Shown here: positions 16,094-24,223 of the stretch, one piece after another
How positions within the stretch are numbered: position 1 is the first letter of the stretch
How the letters are laid out: each line of letters begins with the position of its first letter
Source of the DNA: Streptomyces sp. NBC_01471
GTDB taxonomy: Bacteria > Actinomycetota > Actinomycetes > Streptomycetales > Streptomycetaceae
Assembly (NCBI RefSeq): GCF_041438865.1
Contig: NZ_CP109451.1
Coordinates: forward strand, 186,001-250,000
Length of the DNA stretch: 64,000 bases
Reading direction: 5' to 3'
Notes under the pieces: generated by a model
Database searches by the model: none
The model's input: the letters and a program-made list of their open reading frames with translations, nothing else
What the model was told of the DNA's origin: nothing
Translations under genes and position numbers: made by a program

Positions 16094-17026
16094 TCAGGCG
16101 AGGTGCCACTTCTGGTTCGACGTGCCCTTGCAGGTCCACAGCTGGAGGGCGGAACCGTTCCCTGTGGCCTTGTCCTTGACGTCGGCACACTTGTCGGATC
16201 GCGAGTTGACCAGATCGTGTGCCGTGTTCAGGTAGAACTTCTGGTTCCGGTCACCACCGCACGCGGCGAGGTAGACGGCCGAGCCGCTGCCGGGCGAGGT
16301 GTCGGCGGTCAGACAGAGGCCGCCCGCGCGGAGCGTGCTGTCCTCACCGAACGACCAGCGCTGGCCGGCCACGTTGACGCAGTCCCAGATGTCGACGGGG
16401 TTACCGGAGCGCACCTGGTTCTCCTGGACGCTGATACAGCGGTTGGAGGCGTAACCGAGGATCGCGTACGTCTTGCTGGCGGGGACGTCCACGGCGGCCT
16501 TCTTGCTCAGGGCCGCTTTCTTCGTACGGGCGGATGGCGTTGCCGACGGCTTCGCGGTGACGGCCGGCGGCGAAGCCGCCGCGAACACGGTCCGGGCGGT
16601 CGCCACAGGGTCTTCCGCTCTCCGGCTGCTCTTCGCCCTCGGGGGCGCGCTCCTCGACGGCGAGTCGCTCGGGGAGAGGCTGTCCGCGGCCTCGACGGCC
16701 TTCGACCCGGTCTTCGGGGAGGGGCTGTCACCGGAGCTGACGAGGGCACCGACCGCCAGCGCGGCCCCGGCCAGCACCACTACGGACGCTCCCGCGGCGA
16801 GCGCGCGGCCGCCGGGGGACATGCGACCGCCTTCAGGTGTGCCGTCCCTGCGCAACTGACGGGACAGCACATCGGCAAGACGCCGGCGTTCGTCACGGTC
16901 CGGCTCGTTCGACGGTGATTCACGCAAAGCTGAAGACCTTCCTCTGGTCGGGCCGACGTCCCCGGAGGCGGGGAACCGTCCGCGAACCTCGGCGGGCGGA
17001 CGCTCGGGGTGCGGCGTCCGGGACAT
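16094..17026 (-). CDS. membrane-anchored ricin-B-type (beta-trefoil) lectin
   Basis: 310 residues. A cytoplasmic basic/acidic N-terminus (1-72) precedes one transmembrane helix (about 75-97), a Ser/Pro/Ala-rich extracytoplasmic stalk (about 98-180) and a C-terminal ricin-B domain with the Q-x-W/F repeat motifs GQRWSFG, NQKFYLN and NQKWHLA. The start at ATG 17026 is chosen for GGAGG eight bases upstream; ATG 17041 is in frame but lacks one. The fold suggests it binds sugars at the cell surface. Its position between T7SS genes suggests a role in anchoring the system or its product to wall or target glycans, which is inference. Confidence 0.85.
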   Translation of the reverse strand: MSRTPHPERPPAEVRGRFPASGDVGPTRGRSSALRESPSNEPDRDERRRLADVLSRQLRRDGTPEGGRMSPGGRALAAGASVVVLAGAALAVGALVSSGDSPSPKTGSKAVEAADSLSPSDSPSRSAPPRAKSSRRAEDPVATARTVFAAASPPAVTAKPSATPSARTKKAALSKKAAVDVPASKTYAILGYASNRCISVQENQVRSGNPVDIWDCVNVAGQRWSFGEDSTLRAGGLCLTADTSPGSGSAVYLAACGGDRNQKFYLNTAHDLVNSRSDKCADVKDKATGNGSALQLWTCKGTSNQKWHLA

Positions 17027-17287
17027 CGTTTCCGCCTCCATGCAGAGGATACGAATGCCGGTCGCCCGGCCTGTGAGCCCACCGCGTGCCGCAGCCCGAT
17101 CGGGCAGCACCGCCTCCCTTTGGTGCTGTTGCCGCGGCTGTGCTCCCTGCGCCGCTGTGCGGGCCTGGCACGCTGGCCGCCGGTTCGCGTGGCGATCGGT
17201 GTCGTGCGCCGACCCATGGCCCCGGGGGGCACGGGGCCGCATCCGACCGGACCTGGGTCTTCACCTCTTTGCGGAAGCAGGCAGTCA

Positions 17288-17653
17288 ATGAGCGACAGCC
17301 CCACCGTCACCGCCGGCGGAGTGACCTACCACGTCACTCCCGAATACCTCGCGGGAGCGGCCTCGTCCTGCAACAGCACCGCGGCACAGATCGACGCCAT
17401 CCTCGGCCAGATCAGGACGTACGTCGTGAATCTGGAGTCGGAATGGCGCGGAATCGCGCAGCAGCAGTTCCAGGCGCTGATGACCGACTACGACGTCTAC
17501 TCCAAGATGCTGCACGACGCGCTGACCTCGATCGGCAGCGGGTTGCAGGGCAACTATGTGAACTACACCGAGTCCGAGCAGGCCAACATCAACAACCTGG
17601 TGGCCGTGAACGGTTCGATCCCGGGTCAGGGCAAGCTCGCGAACTTCTCCTGA
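17288..17653 (+). CDS. WXG100 family protein (EsxA-like)
   Basis: 121 residues. ATG 17288 begins MSDSPTVTAGG; SEWRG at the hairpin turn is a classical WxG. Length and predicted two-helix hairpin fit the family, with an extra ~20-residue tail. It is followed 70 bp later by a second small protein of similar architecture, the usual tandem pair whose products form a heterodimer and leave through the T7SS. The 261-bp region upstream is shared with the divergent lectin gene and probably holds both promoters. Confidence 0.9.
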   Translation: MSDSPTVTAGGVTYHVTPEYLAGAASSCNSTAAQIDAILGQIRTYVVNLESEWRGIAQQQFQALMTDYDVYSKMLHDALTSIGSGLQGNYVNYTESEQANINNLVAVNGSIPGQGKLANFS

Positions 17654-17723
17654 TCCGGGCACGAGAACGAGCACCGAACAACCAACCACTTTGAGATCGA
17701 ACGCAGTTCGTGGAGGTACACAC

Positions 17724-18038
17724 ATGGCCGATGTCGACGGAACTCCCATCTGGGTGGGCTCGGGCCTTCAGGGCGCCGGGGCCTGGATGAACGGCATGGC
17801 GACACAGGCCGCGGACGACCTGGATCAGCTCAGGAAGCTGCTCAGCCCGCTTCAGGAAGCCTGGACCCGGAGCCAGGCCGCCGACTACTACCAGGGCCTC
17901 CAGACGGAGTGGAACGTCGCCGCTGAGGGCGTGTTCGGGCCGGACGGCGTGCTCGGCCGGATCGCTCAGGCGATGCACGTCAACTGGAACAACTACGAGG
18001 AAGCTGAGTGGTCGAACATCTCCACGTGGAAGCACTGA
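17724..18038 (+). CDS. WXG100-like partner protein (EsxB-like)
   Basis: 104 residues with two amphipathic helices. The turn reads EAWTRSQ, a W-x-R variant of WxG. GGAGG stands eight bases before ATG 17724. The C-terminus (NYEEAEWSNISTW) is acidic and aromatic. It is the second gene of the esx pair and leads directly into eccD, so it is likely co-expressed with it. Confidence 0.85.
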   Translation: MADVDGTPIWVGSGLQGAGAWMNGMATQAADDLDQLRKLLSPLQEAWTRSQAADYYQGLQTEWNVAAEGVFGPDGVLGRIAQAMHVNWNNYEEAEWSNISTWKH

Positions 18039-18089
18039 TGGTGCTTCATTCGACGATGCGTCGGTACCGGTCGGAGAGGGACGAGCCAA

Positions 18090-19445
18090 GTGGCCGATGA
18101 ACGCTGCCGGATCACGGTGGTGGGTGAACGCAAGCGGGTGGACCTCGCCCTCCCGGCGGGCTCCCCGATCGCCGAGTTCATCCCCGCGCTGACCCTCATG
18201 TGCGGCCAGACCGACCATCCGGAACTGCCCGCGGCCTGGTCGCTGGCGCGGGCCGGTTCCCTGCCCTTCCCCCCGAGCACCTCGCTCGACGAGGCGGGCG
18301 TCGTCGACGGCGCCGTCCTGTACCTGCGTGACGTCGTCGAAGGTGAGTCGGACAGCCCCGTCGTCACGGACGTGGAGGTGCTGGTGGTGCGGGCCGACCC
18401 ATCGGGCCGTACGTGGAACTCCCGCAACCGTGCGGCGAGCCTCTTCGGCTGCGGGCTGCTCACCCTGCTGGCAGGGGTCTTCACACTGGCGGTACGGCTG
18501 CCCGGGGGCAGCGCGGTGGCCGGGATCGTCGCGATCGTCCTCGGGCTCACACTGCCGCTGGCGGCCTGGGCAGCGGGACGCGGCGAGCGGCCCGTGCCCG
18601 CCACGCTGCGGACGGCTCTCGCTCTTGCCGGGTGTCCGGCCCTGGCCCTGGCCGGCTACGTGCTGGACACGGCGGCCGGTGCGGGAGCCGGAGGTGCCTC
18701 GGTGGCCGTCGTGGCAGGCGCGAACATCGGCACCCTGCTGGCCCTGGCTTCGGCCCCGAGGGCCGTCACGGCCATGGCGGAGATGTTCGCGGCGCTCACC
18801 CTCCCCGTGTGCGTGTTGCTGGTCGCCCTGCACGCCGGCCTGGTGGAACAGGCCGCCGTCGTCTCCGTGGTGGCATTCGCCCTGCTGTCCGCGGCCCCGA
18901 CCGTCGCGGGTCGGCTCGCGACACTGATCCCGGCGCCGCCGGGCGCCGCGGTCCCGGACGACACCGATCCCGACGTCACCGGTGTGGTCCGGCGCAGCCG
19001 GCGCGTACTGGTCGCACTCACCGTGCTGACGAGCGTGGTGCTCGCCGGCTGCCTTGTCGTGCTCGACGCCTCGGACGACCCGTACGCCCTCGGTCTGGCC
19101 GGGTGCCTGAGCCTGGCGCTGCTGCTCAGGGTCGGTGCGGTGCTGCTGGTTCCGGCCGTCCTGCCGGTGCTCCTGGCCGGTGTCTGCGGACTGGGAACCC
19201 TGGCCGTCAGGCTCTTCGACTACGCTCCCGTTCCCGCGTGGTCGGGAGCGACCATCACCCTGATCGCAGGTCTTGTGCTGCTCACGACGGGCACAGCGCT
19301 GCTGCGGCGTTCGCGCGGTGCGTCCGCACCGCGCCCGGCATGGCCCGACCAGCTGGCCGGAGTGCTCGGCGTCCTGAGCGTGCCCCTCGGCGTGGCGGTC
19401 TTCGGCATGGTCGACTACCTGATGGGCGCGGGCGGGAAGCTGTGA
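18090..19445 (+). CDS. eccD: type VII secretion integral membrane protein EccD
   Basis: 451 residues. The N-terminal ~90 residues form a ubiquitin-like/YukD domain (starts CRITVVGERKRVDLALP), followed by about 11 hydrophobic segments to the C-terminus, the standard EccD layout. EccD is the polytopic core that lines the T7SS membrane pore. The start is GTG 18090, 51 bp after the preceding esx gene. The next gene starts 43 bp downstream, so esx-esx-eccD-eccA-like probably form one transcript. Confidence 0.95.
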   Translation: MADERCRITVVGERKRVDLALPAGSPIAEFIPALTLMCGQTDHPELPAAWSLARAGSLPFPPSTSLDEAGVVDGAVLYLRDVVEGESDSPVVTDVEVLVVRADPSGRTWNSRNRAASLFGCGLLTLLAGVFTLAVRLPGGSAVAGIVAIVLGLTLPLAAWAAGRGERPVPATLRTALALAGCPALALAGYVLDTAAGAGAGGASVAVVAGANIGTLLALASAPRAVTAMAEMFAALTLPVCVLLVALHAGLVEQAAVVSVVAFALLSAAPTVAGRLATLIPAPPGAAVPDDTDPDVTGVVRRSRRVLVALTVLTSVVLAGCLVVLDASDDPYALGLAGCLSLALLLRVGAVLLVPAVLPVLLAGVCGLGTLAVRLFDYAPVPAWSGATITLIAGLVLLTTGTALLRRSRGASAPRPAWPDQLAGVLGVLSVPLGVAVFGMVDYLMGAGGKL

Positions 19446-19488
19446 CCATCCACCGCTCCCCCGGCGGAACGCGACAGGACCGGCCGGC

Positions 19489-22194
19489 ATGAGGGTTCCC
19501 TGGCAGCGCGTCTCCCCGCACGCGTGGGGCGCCCATCGCACCATCGGCGCCGCGGTGCGCGCGGCGGCCAGGGGCAGCACCGTCTCGGTGCAACCCGGCG
19601 CATACCAGGAGACGTTGGTTCTCGACAAGGACGTCACCATCGTCGCCGAAAAGGGAGCGGACACCGTTCGGCTGGTCGCCGCGCGCGGTCCGGCCCTCAC
19701 CGTGCACCAAGGCAGCGCCGTCGTACGGGACCTGACCATGGAGGCGACCGATGAGAACGAGCCCGCGGTCGTGGTACGCGGCGGGTCCCCTGTCATCGAG
19801 GGCTGCCGGATCGAGAAGGGGCGCCTGGAGATCGCGGGCGACAGCACTCCGGTGGTACGCGACTGCTCGGTGCGTGACGCGGCGGGCACCGGTATCCACC
19901 TCACCGGTACCACCCGGGCGGTCCTTGAGAACTGCTCGGTGACCGCGATCGACGGCGACGGCCTCACCGTTGACGCCGCCGCGCGCCCCGAGGTGGCCGG
20001 GCTGGTGGTCGACCGCGTCAGCGGGCGCGGCCTGCACATCACCGGCGCCGCGGGCGGAACGTTCGCGGGAGGCTCGATCTCTCGCACAACGGGAGCCGGG
20101 ATCGAGGTGAGCGGAGCGGCCCTCCCCCTGCTGCGCGAGCTCCGTGTGCATGACACTCAGTCCGAGGGAATACGCGTCCACGCCGATGAGGCGGCGATCC
20201 CGGCGCTCCTCCCCGATGGGAGGACAGCCGCGATGAGCCCGGCGGCGGACGCCACGAGTTCCGAAGCCCACGGGGTACGCCTCGAGCGCTGTGACGTCCG
20301 GCGCACGGCCGACGGGGTCACCGTCTCCGGCGGGGCCGTCGCGATGCTCCTGGGCTGCCGGGTGGACGACACGCGAGGCGTCGGTGTCCTGGCGGACGGT
20401 ACCTGCCGGCTCCGGCTGGAGGACATCCGGATCACGGACACCACTGCCAGCGCACTGGCGGCCTCCGGCCGGGCCCGGGTCACCGCCGAACGGACCACCG
20501 TGGCCCGCTCGGCGGCGAACGGTGTGTACGCCCTCGGCCAGGCCGAGGTGACACTGCGCGAAGGCGATCTCGAACACTGCGCGTTCACCGCCGTACACTG
20601 CGGTGACCACGCGAAGGTGGAGCTCCGGGAGTGCCGGATACACCACACCCCCGAGCACGGTGTCCGGGTGACCGAGGACGCCACCTTGCTGGCCGAGGAC
20701 GTGCGGATCGACGAGGTCCGGTTGACCGGCATCCTGGTGGACCGCGGAGACGCCGTGCTGCGCCGGTGCCGTATCACCGGTGCCCTGACCGGTATCCACC
20801 TGGAGACAGCACGCCGCCCGTTGCTCGAGGACTGCTCGGTCACGGGCACCGGACGCACCGGAATACAGATTGGCCCGGACACCACCGCGCTGCTCCAGGG
20901 TTGCCGGGTGTCCCGCACCGGCTCGGCGGGTGTGTTCCTGGACGCACGCAGCGCCGCACACCTGCACCAGTGCGTTGCCGAAGACACCGAAGGCACCGCC
21001 GTCGTCATCTGGACCGACAGCCGCGCACAGCTGCGGGAGGTCACCGGCACGCGCAGTGGCAAGAACGGCTGCTATGTCGGCGAAGGCGCTCAACCCCTCC
21101 TGGAGGACTGCGACTTCTCGGCCACCGAGTTCCCGGCCGTCTACGTCGGCGCCAAGGCCGCTCCCATGCTGCGGCGCTGTCTCGTGCACGACACGGAGGA
21201 GGATCTGTTTCTGGCTGACGACGCGGACCCGCGGTTCGAGGACTGCCGGGTGAGCGATGTCGCCAGGAGCACCCTGCCGACGCGACGACCCGAGCCGGAG
21301 ACACTGGCCCACGGGTACCGCTCCGGCCACCGGGCAACGACGTCGGGCGACGACACGGACCCGGCCGGAGTGGAGACCGTGGAGACTCTGGACGACCTGC
21401 TCGCCGAACTGTCCCTGCTGGTCGGCCTGGAACGGGTCAAGAGCGAGGTCGCCTCCATGGCCAAGCTGATGCGCATGGTCACCCGCCGTCAGGAGGCCGG
21501 TCTCGCACCACCTCCGCTCAGCCGCCACCTGGTGTTCGCGGGGAACCCCGGCACCGGCAAGACGACCGTGGCCCGGCTGTACGGGCGCATCCTGGCCGCG
21601 CTCGGTCTGCTGAGCCGGGGTCATCTGGTGGAGGCCGACCGCGGATCGCTGGTCGGCGAGTACGTCGGGCACACGGCTCCCAAGACCACGGCCGCCTTCC
21701 GCAAGGCTCTGGGCGGGGTGCTCTTCATCGACGAGGCGTATGCGCTGGTCCCGCAGGGGCAGAGTCAAGACTTCGGCCACGAGGCGGTCGCCACACTGGT
21801 GAAACTGATGGAGGACCACCGTGACGAGGTGGTGGTGATCGTGGCGGGGTACCCAGGAGACATGGACCGTTTCGTGGGGTCCAACCCGGGTCTTGCCTCC
21901 CGGTTCACCCGTACGCTCGCCTTCGACGACTACGCGTCCGAGGAACTGGTCCGGATCGTGCGCCACCAGGCGCGCCAGTACGAGTACCAACTGGCCGACG
22001 CGACCGCCGATGTCCTGCTGCGCTACTTCGAGGAGCTCGGACGGGGCGAGGGGTTCGGCAACGGCCGGGCCGCCCGGCAGGTCTTCCAGCGGATGACCGA
22101 ACAGCACGCGGAGCGTGTATCCGACATGGCGGATGTGCACACCGACGACCTGACCCTGGTACTCCCTCAGGATGTGCCCCGGGTTCTGGACTGA
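19489..22194 (+). CDS. beta-helix / AAA+ ATPase (EccA/CbxX-like)
   Basis: 901 residues. Residues ~20-590 form a right-handed parallel beta-helix of the pectate-lyase/NosD type, visible as a repeating rhythm of short hydrophobic strands with recurring phrases like LEDCSVTGTG, VLENCSVTAI and LRRCLVHDT. After an acidic linker the C-terminal ~270 residues are a CbxX/CfqX-type AAA+ domain: GNPGTGKTT (about 685) and VLFIDEAYAL (about 744), with a sensor region after it. EccA proteins normally have TPR repeats in front of this AAA+ domain; here the beta-helix replaces them. It probably remodels or recognises T7SS substrates in the cytoplasm. The start ATG 19489 follows eccD by 43 bp. Confidence 0.9.
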   Translation: MRVPWQRVSPHAWGAHRTIGAAVRAAARGSTVSVQPGAYQETLVLDKDVTIVAEKGADTVRLVAARGPALTVHQGSAVVRDLTMEATDENEPAVVVRGGSPVIEGCRIEKGRLEIAGDSTPVVRDCSVRDAAGTGIHLTGTTRAVLENCSVTAIDGDGLTVDAAARPEVAGLVVDRVSGRGLHITGAAGGTFAGGSISRTTGAGIEVSGAALPLLRELRVHDTQSEGIRVHADEAAIPALLPDGRTAAMSPAADATSSEAHGVRLERCDVRRTADGVTVSGGAVAMLLGCRVDDTRGVGVLADGTCRLRLEDIRITDTTASALAASGRARVTAERTTVARSAANGVYALGQAEVTLREGDLEHCAFTAVHCGDHAKVELRECRIHHTPEHGVRVTEDATLLAEDVRIDEVRLTGILVDRGDAVLRRCRITGALTGIHLETARRPLLEDCSVTGTGRTGIQIGPDTTALLQGCRVSRTGSAGVFLDARSAAHLHQCVAEDTEGTAVVIWTDSRAQLREVTGTRSGKNGCYVGEGAQPLLEDCDFSATEFPAVYVGAKAAPMLRRCLVHDTEEDLFLADDADPRFEDCRVSDVARSTLPTRRPEPETLAHGYRSGHRATTSGDDTDPAGVETVETLDDLLAELSLLVGLERVKSEVASMAKLMRMVTRRQEAGLAPPPLSRHLVFAGNPGTGKTTVARLYGRILAALGLLSRGHLVEADRGSLVGEYVGHTAPKTTAAFRKALGGVLFIDEAYALVPQGQSQDFGHEAVATLVKLMEDHRDEVVVIVAGYPGDMDRFVGSNPGLASRFTRTLAFDDYASEELVRIVRHQARQYEYQLADATADVLLRYFEELGRGEGFGNGRAARQVFQRMTEQHAERVSDMADVHTDDLTLVLPQDVPRVLD

Positions 22195-22251
22195 CGGGCC
22201 CCGCCAGAAATGAATCCGACGGAAGCCCGTACTCCAGGTCCTCTCCCTCTG

Positions 22252-22836
22252 TCAGTATCCCGCGGGAACAGGAAAAGCCGACTTGTAGTCGGCGGTCGCG
22301 TAGGCCTGAGCGGCCCCGTTGAATGCCGCGACCAACTGGCCGATGAGTTCGAGGGAGTCCGCCACCTGTTCGAGTACGTTCTCCTCGGCGGGAAAGATGT
22401 ACGACGCGAACTGCTTCGCGGCATCCTGAACCGGACTCGGGTTGGTGTCCGACGTCGCCTGTGCGCCGGAGGCCGCTGCCTGGTTCCCCTGCCGGGTAGT
22501 CGTGACCGTCGCGTTCTGACCGAAGATCTCCTGGCTGGAGAGGACCATGTTCTTCAGGTTCTCGTACGCGTCCACCATGATGCTTCCGGCACTGAGCATG
22601 CCCTGCTCGGATTCCTTTATGGAGCCGATATCGACCTTGAAGGCATTGTGCTCGGGCGGAATGGAGTCGGACGAGTTCCCCTTGCTGGTGTCGGCGACAA
22701 CCGGAGGTGGCGAACCCCAGGCGACATGCACATCGGGCACCGTGCCATTGAAAGTCGGCGGGGCGGAGTCGGAGCCCCCGCCACCAGCGTTCGGATCCAG
22801 CGGCGTCGCATCGTACTTGGAGCGATCGGCTCCCAT
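22252..22836 (-). CDS. T7SS-locus protein of unknown function, possible ESX substrate
   Basis: 194 residues. A low-complexity acidic/Pro-rich N-terminus (1-75) is followed by mostly helical sequence with a long central helix pair (about 76-190), no signal peptide and no membrane segment. The overall composition resembles other ESX-secreted helical proteins, but I cannot place it in a named family and there is no clear WxG. It is convergent with the EccA-like gene (58-bp gap) and divergent from the small WXG-like gene at 23030. Confidence 0.7.
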   Translation of the reverse strand: MGADRSKYDATPLDPNAGGGGSDSAPPTFNGTVPDVHVAWGSPPPVVADTSKGNSSDSIPPEHNAFKVDIGSIKESEQGMLSAGSIMVDAYENLKNMVLSSQEIFGQNATVTTTRQGNQAAASGAQATSDTNPSPVQDAAKQFASYIFPAEENVLEQVADSLELIGQLVAAFNGAAQAYATADYKSAFPVPAGY

Positions 22837-23029
22837 TCTTCCTCCTGTTCAGCCCGGCGCGCGGGCGCGCCGAATGTCACGCCTCATTCTCCATGGGCGC
22901 TACTACTGCCACCAGACTCCCTTGGTCAATAAACCAGAAAATAGCGGGAGAGCCGGACGGAGGAAAACGAGATCCAACCCGGCGGGAAATAACAACTCCC
23001 GGCCACTTGCCACCGAAAAGGAATACCTC

Positions 23030-23332
23030 ATGGAGATCCACTCTCTGGCCGAGTTCAAGGCGGACCTCAAGGAGATGAAAGTCGCCCTCGGCGTCGCACA
23101 GCACGAAAGCGCACAGATCGACCACCAGCTGACGACACTGGGAGCCGAGTTCGCAACCCTCAACACCACGTGGCAGAGCCCGTCATCGGCCACCTACGAG
23201 GAGGTACAACGCTGGTTCAATGCGGCCGCCGCCGATCTGCGCCGCGTACTGGAAGACGGTGTGCATCGCCTGGACAAAGCGATCGCGAATTACGAGAAGG
23301 CCGAGGAGGCGAACTTCCACAACGTGACCTGA
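23030..23332 (+). CDS. WXG100-like small protein
   Basis: Exactly 100 residues, two-helix hairpin with TTWQSPSS at the turn (a W-x-S variant) and a C-terminal acidic helix (YEKAEEANFHNV) similar to the tail of the protein at 17724. AAAGGA precedes ATG 23030 by about eight bases. The 193-bp upstream region is less GC-rich than average and probably carries divergent promoters with the gene at 22252. Confidence 0.85.
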   Translation: MEIHSLAEFKADLKEMKVALGVAQHESAQIDHQLTTLGAEFATLNTTWQSPSSATYEEVQRWFNAAAADLRRVLEDGVHRLDKAIANYEKAEEANFHNVT

Positions 23333-23493
23333 GCGTCGCGGCACTGGTTCGCCCCGCTGTTTCCTGGCCGGGCGGGTACCGAGCGATGCCCGCCCGCGGC
23401 GCCCTGAGTCCCTGTGGCGAAAGCTCCGTGAGCCACCCGGATGTTTCCGTACGTGGCTGTCGCGACGATCGAAACCCCGCGACACATGAGGCG

Positions 23494-24210
23494 ATGCACA
23501 GCATGAACTCTGCCCAACGGTCTGATGAGATCAGTGCTTCCCGGCGACGGCCGGCTCCACCGGGTCCGGGCGGTGCCGCAGAGCCGTTGCGGCTGGCGCT
23601 GGTCGCGGATGACGCGATCACCGGCGAGGGGGCGAGAGCCTATCTGAGCATGATCAACGGCCTGACCGTGCTGCCGCCCGAACTCCGCGGCGAAGCCGAC
23701 GTGATCCTCGTCCTGGCCGGCCGCTTCACCACAGCGACCATGGCCGAACTGGAGGCGGCGGCACGCGCCGCGGCCCACGTGCCGGCGGTCCTGGTCGCGG
23801 ACTCCATCAGCCAGAGCCACCTGCTGCGGGCCATCAGCCACGGTCTGGTCGGCTATCTGGTGCGTACGCGGACCACATGGGAAGAGGCGGTGCGGGTGGT
23901 GTTCGACAGCAGGGCGGGCGGCACGGTGTTCCCGGACCACATGATCCGCCTCCTGATCGACCAGACACGCGCGGGTCTCGCCCACCCCTCGATCGCCGAA
24001 CGGGACAGGCTCCTCATGGCAGACCTGTCCGCGCGCGAGACCGAGGTACTGGAACTCTTCGCGGAGGGTCTGTCGACCGCTGAGGTGGCTCGCAGACTCA
24101 GCTACGCCGAGCGCACCATCAAGACCGTTCTCAGCGGTGTGCTTCTGCGGCTCAACCTGCGAAATCGCGCGCACGCCGTCGCCTACGCACTGCGCATCGG
24201 CGCCATCTGA
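23494..24210 (+). CDS. LuxR/NarL-type regulator with degenerate receiver domain
   Basis: About 238 residues. The first two-thirds follow the alpha/beta pattern of a response-regulator receiver, but the usual phosphoacceptor Asp is not obvious: the stretch reads ADVILVLAGRF where a DxxP-like motif is expected. The C-terminus is a LuxR/GerE helix-turn-helix (ARETEVLELFAEGLSTAEVA, then RTIKTVLSGVLLRL). ATG 23503 is an alternative start. It stands between the T7SS genes and a convergent LAL regulator and may control either. No histidine kinase is nearby, consistent with an atypical receiver. Confidence 0.8.
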   Translation: MHSMNSAQRSDEISASRRRPAPPGPGGAAEPLRLALVADDAITGEGARAYLSMINGLTVLPPELRGEADVILVLAGRFTTATMAELEAAARAAAHVPAVLVADSISQSHLLRAISHGLVGYLVRTRTTWEEAVRVVFDSRAGGTVFPDHMIRLLIDQTRAGLAHPSIAERDRLLMADLSARETEVLELFAEGLSTAEVARRLSYAERTIKTVLSGVLLRLNLRNRAHAVAYALRIGAI

Positions 24211-24223
24211 CCCGGCTTCGCTG

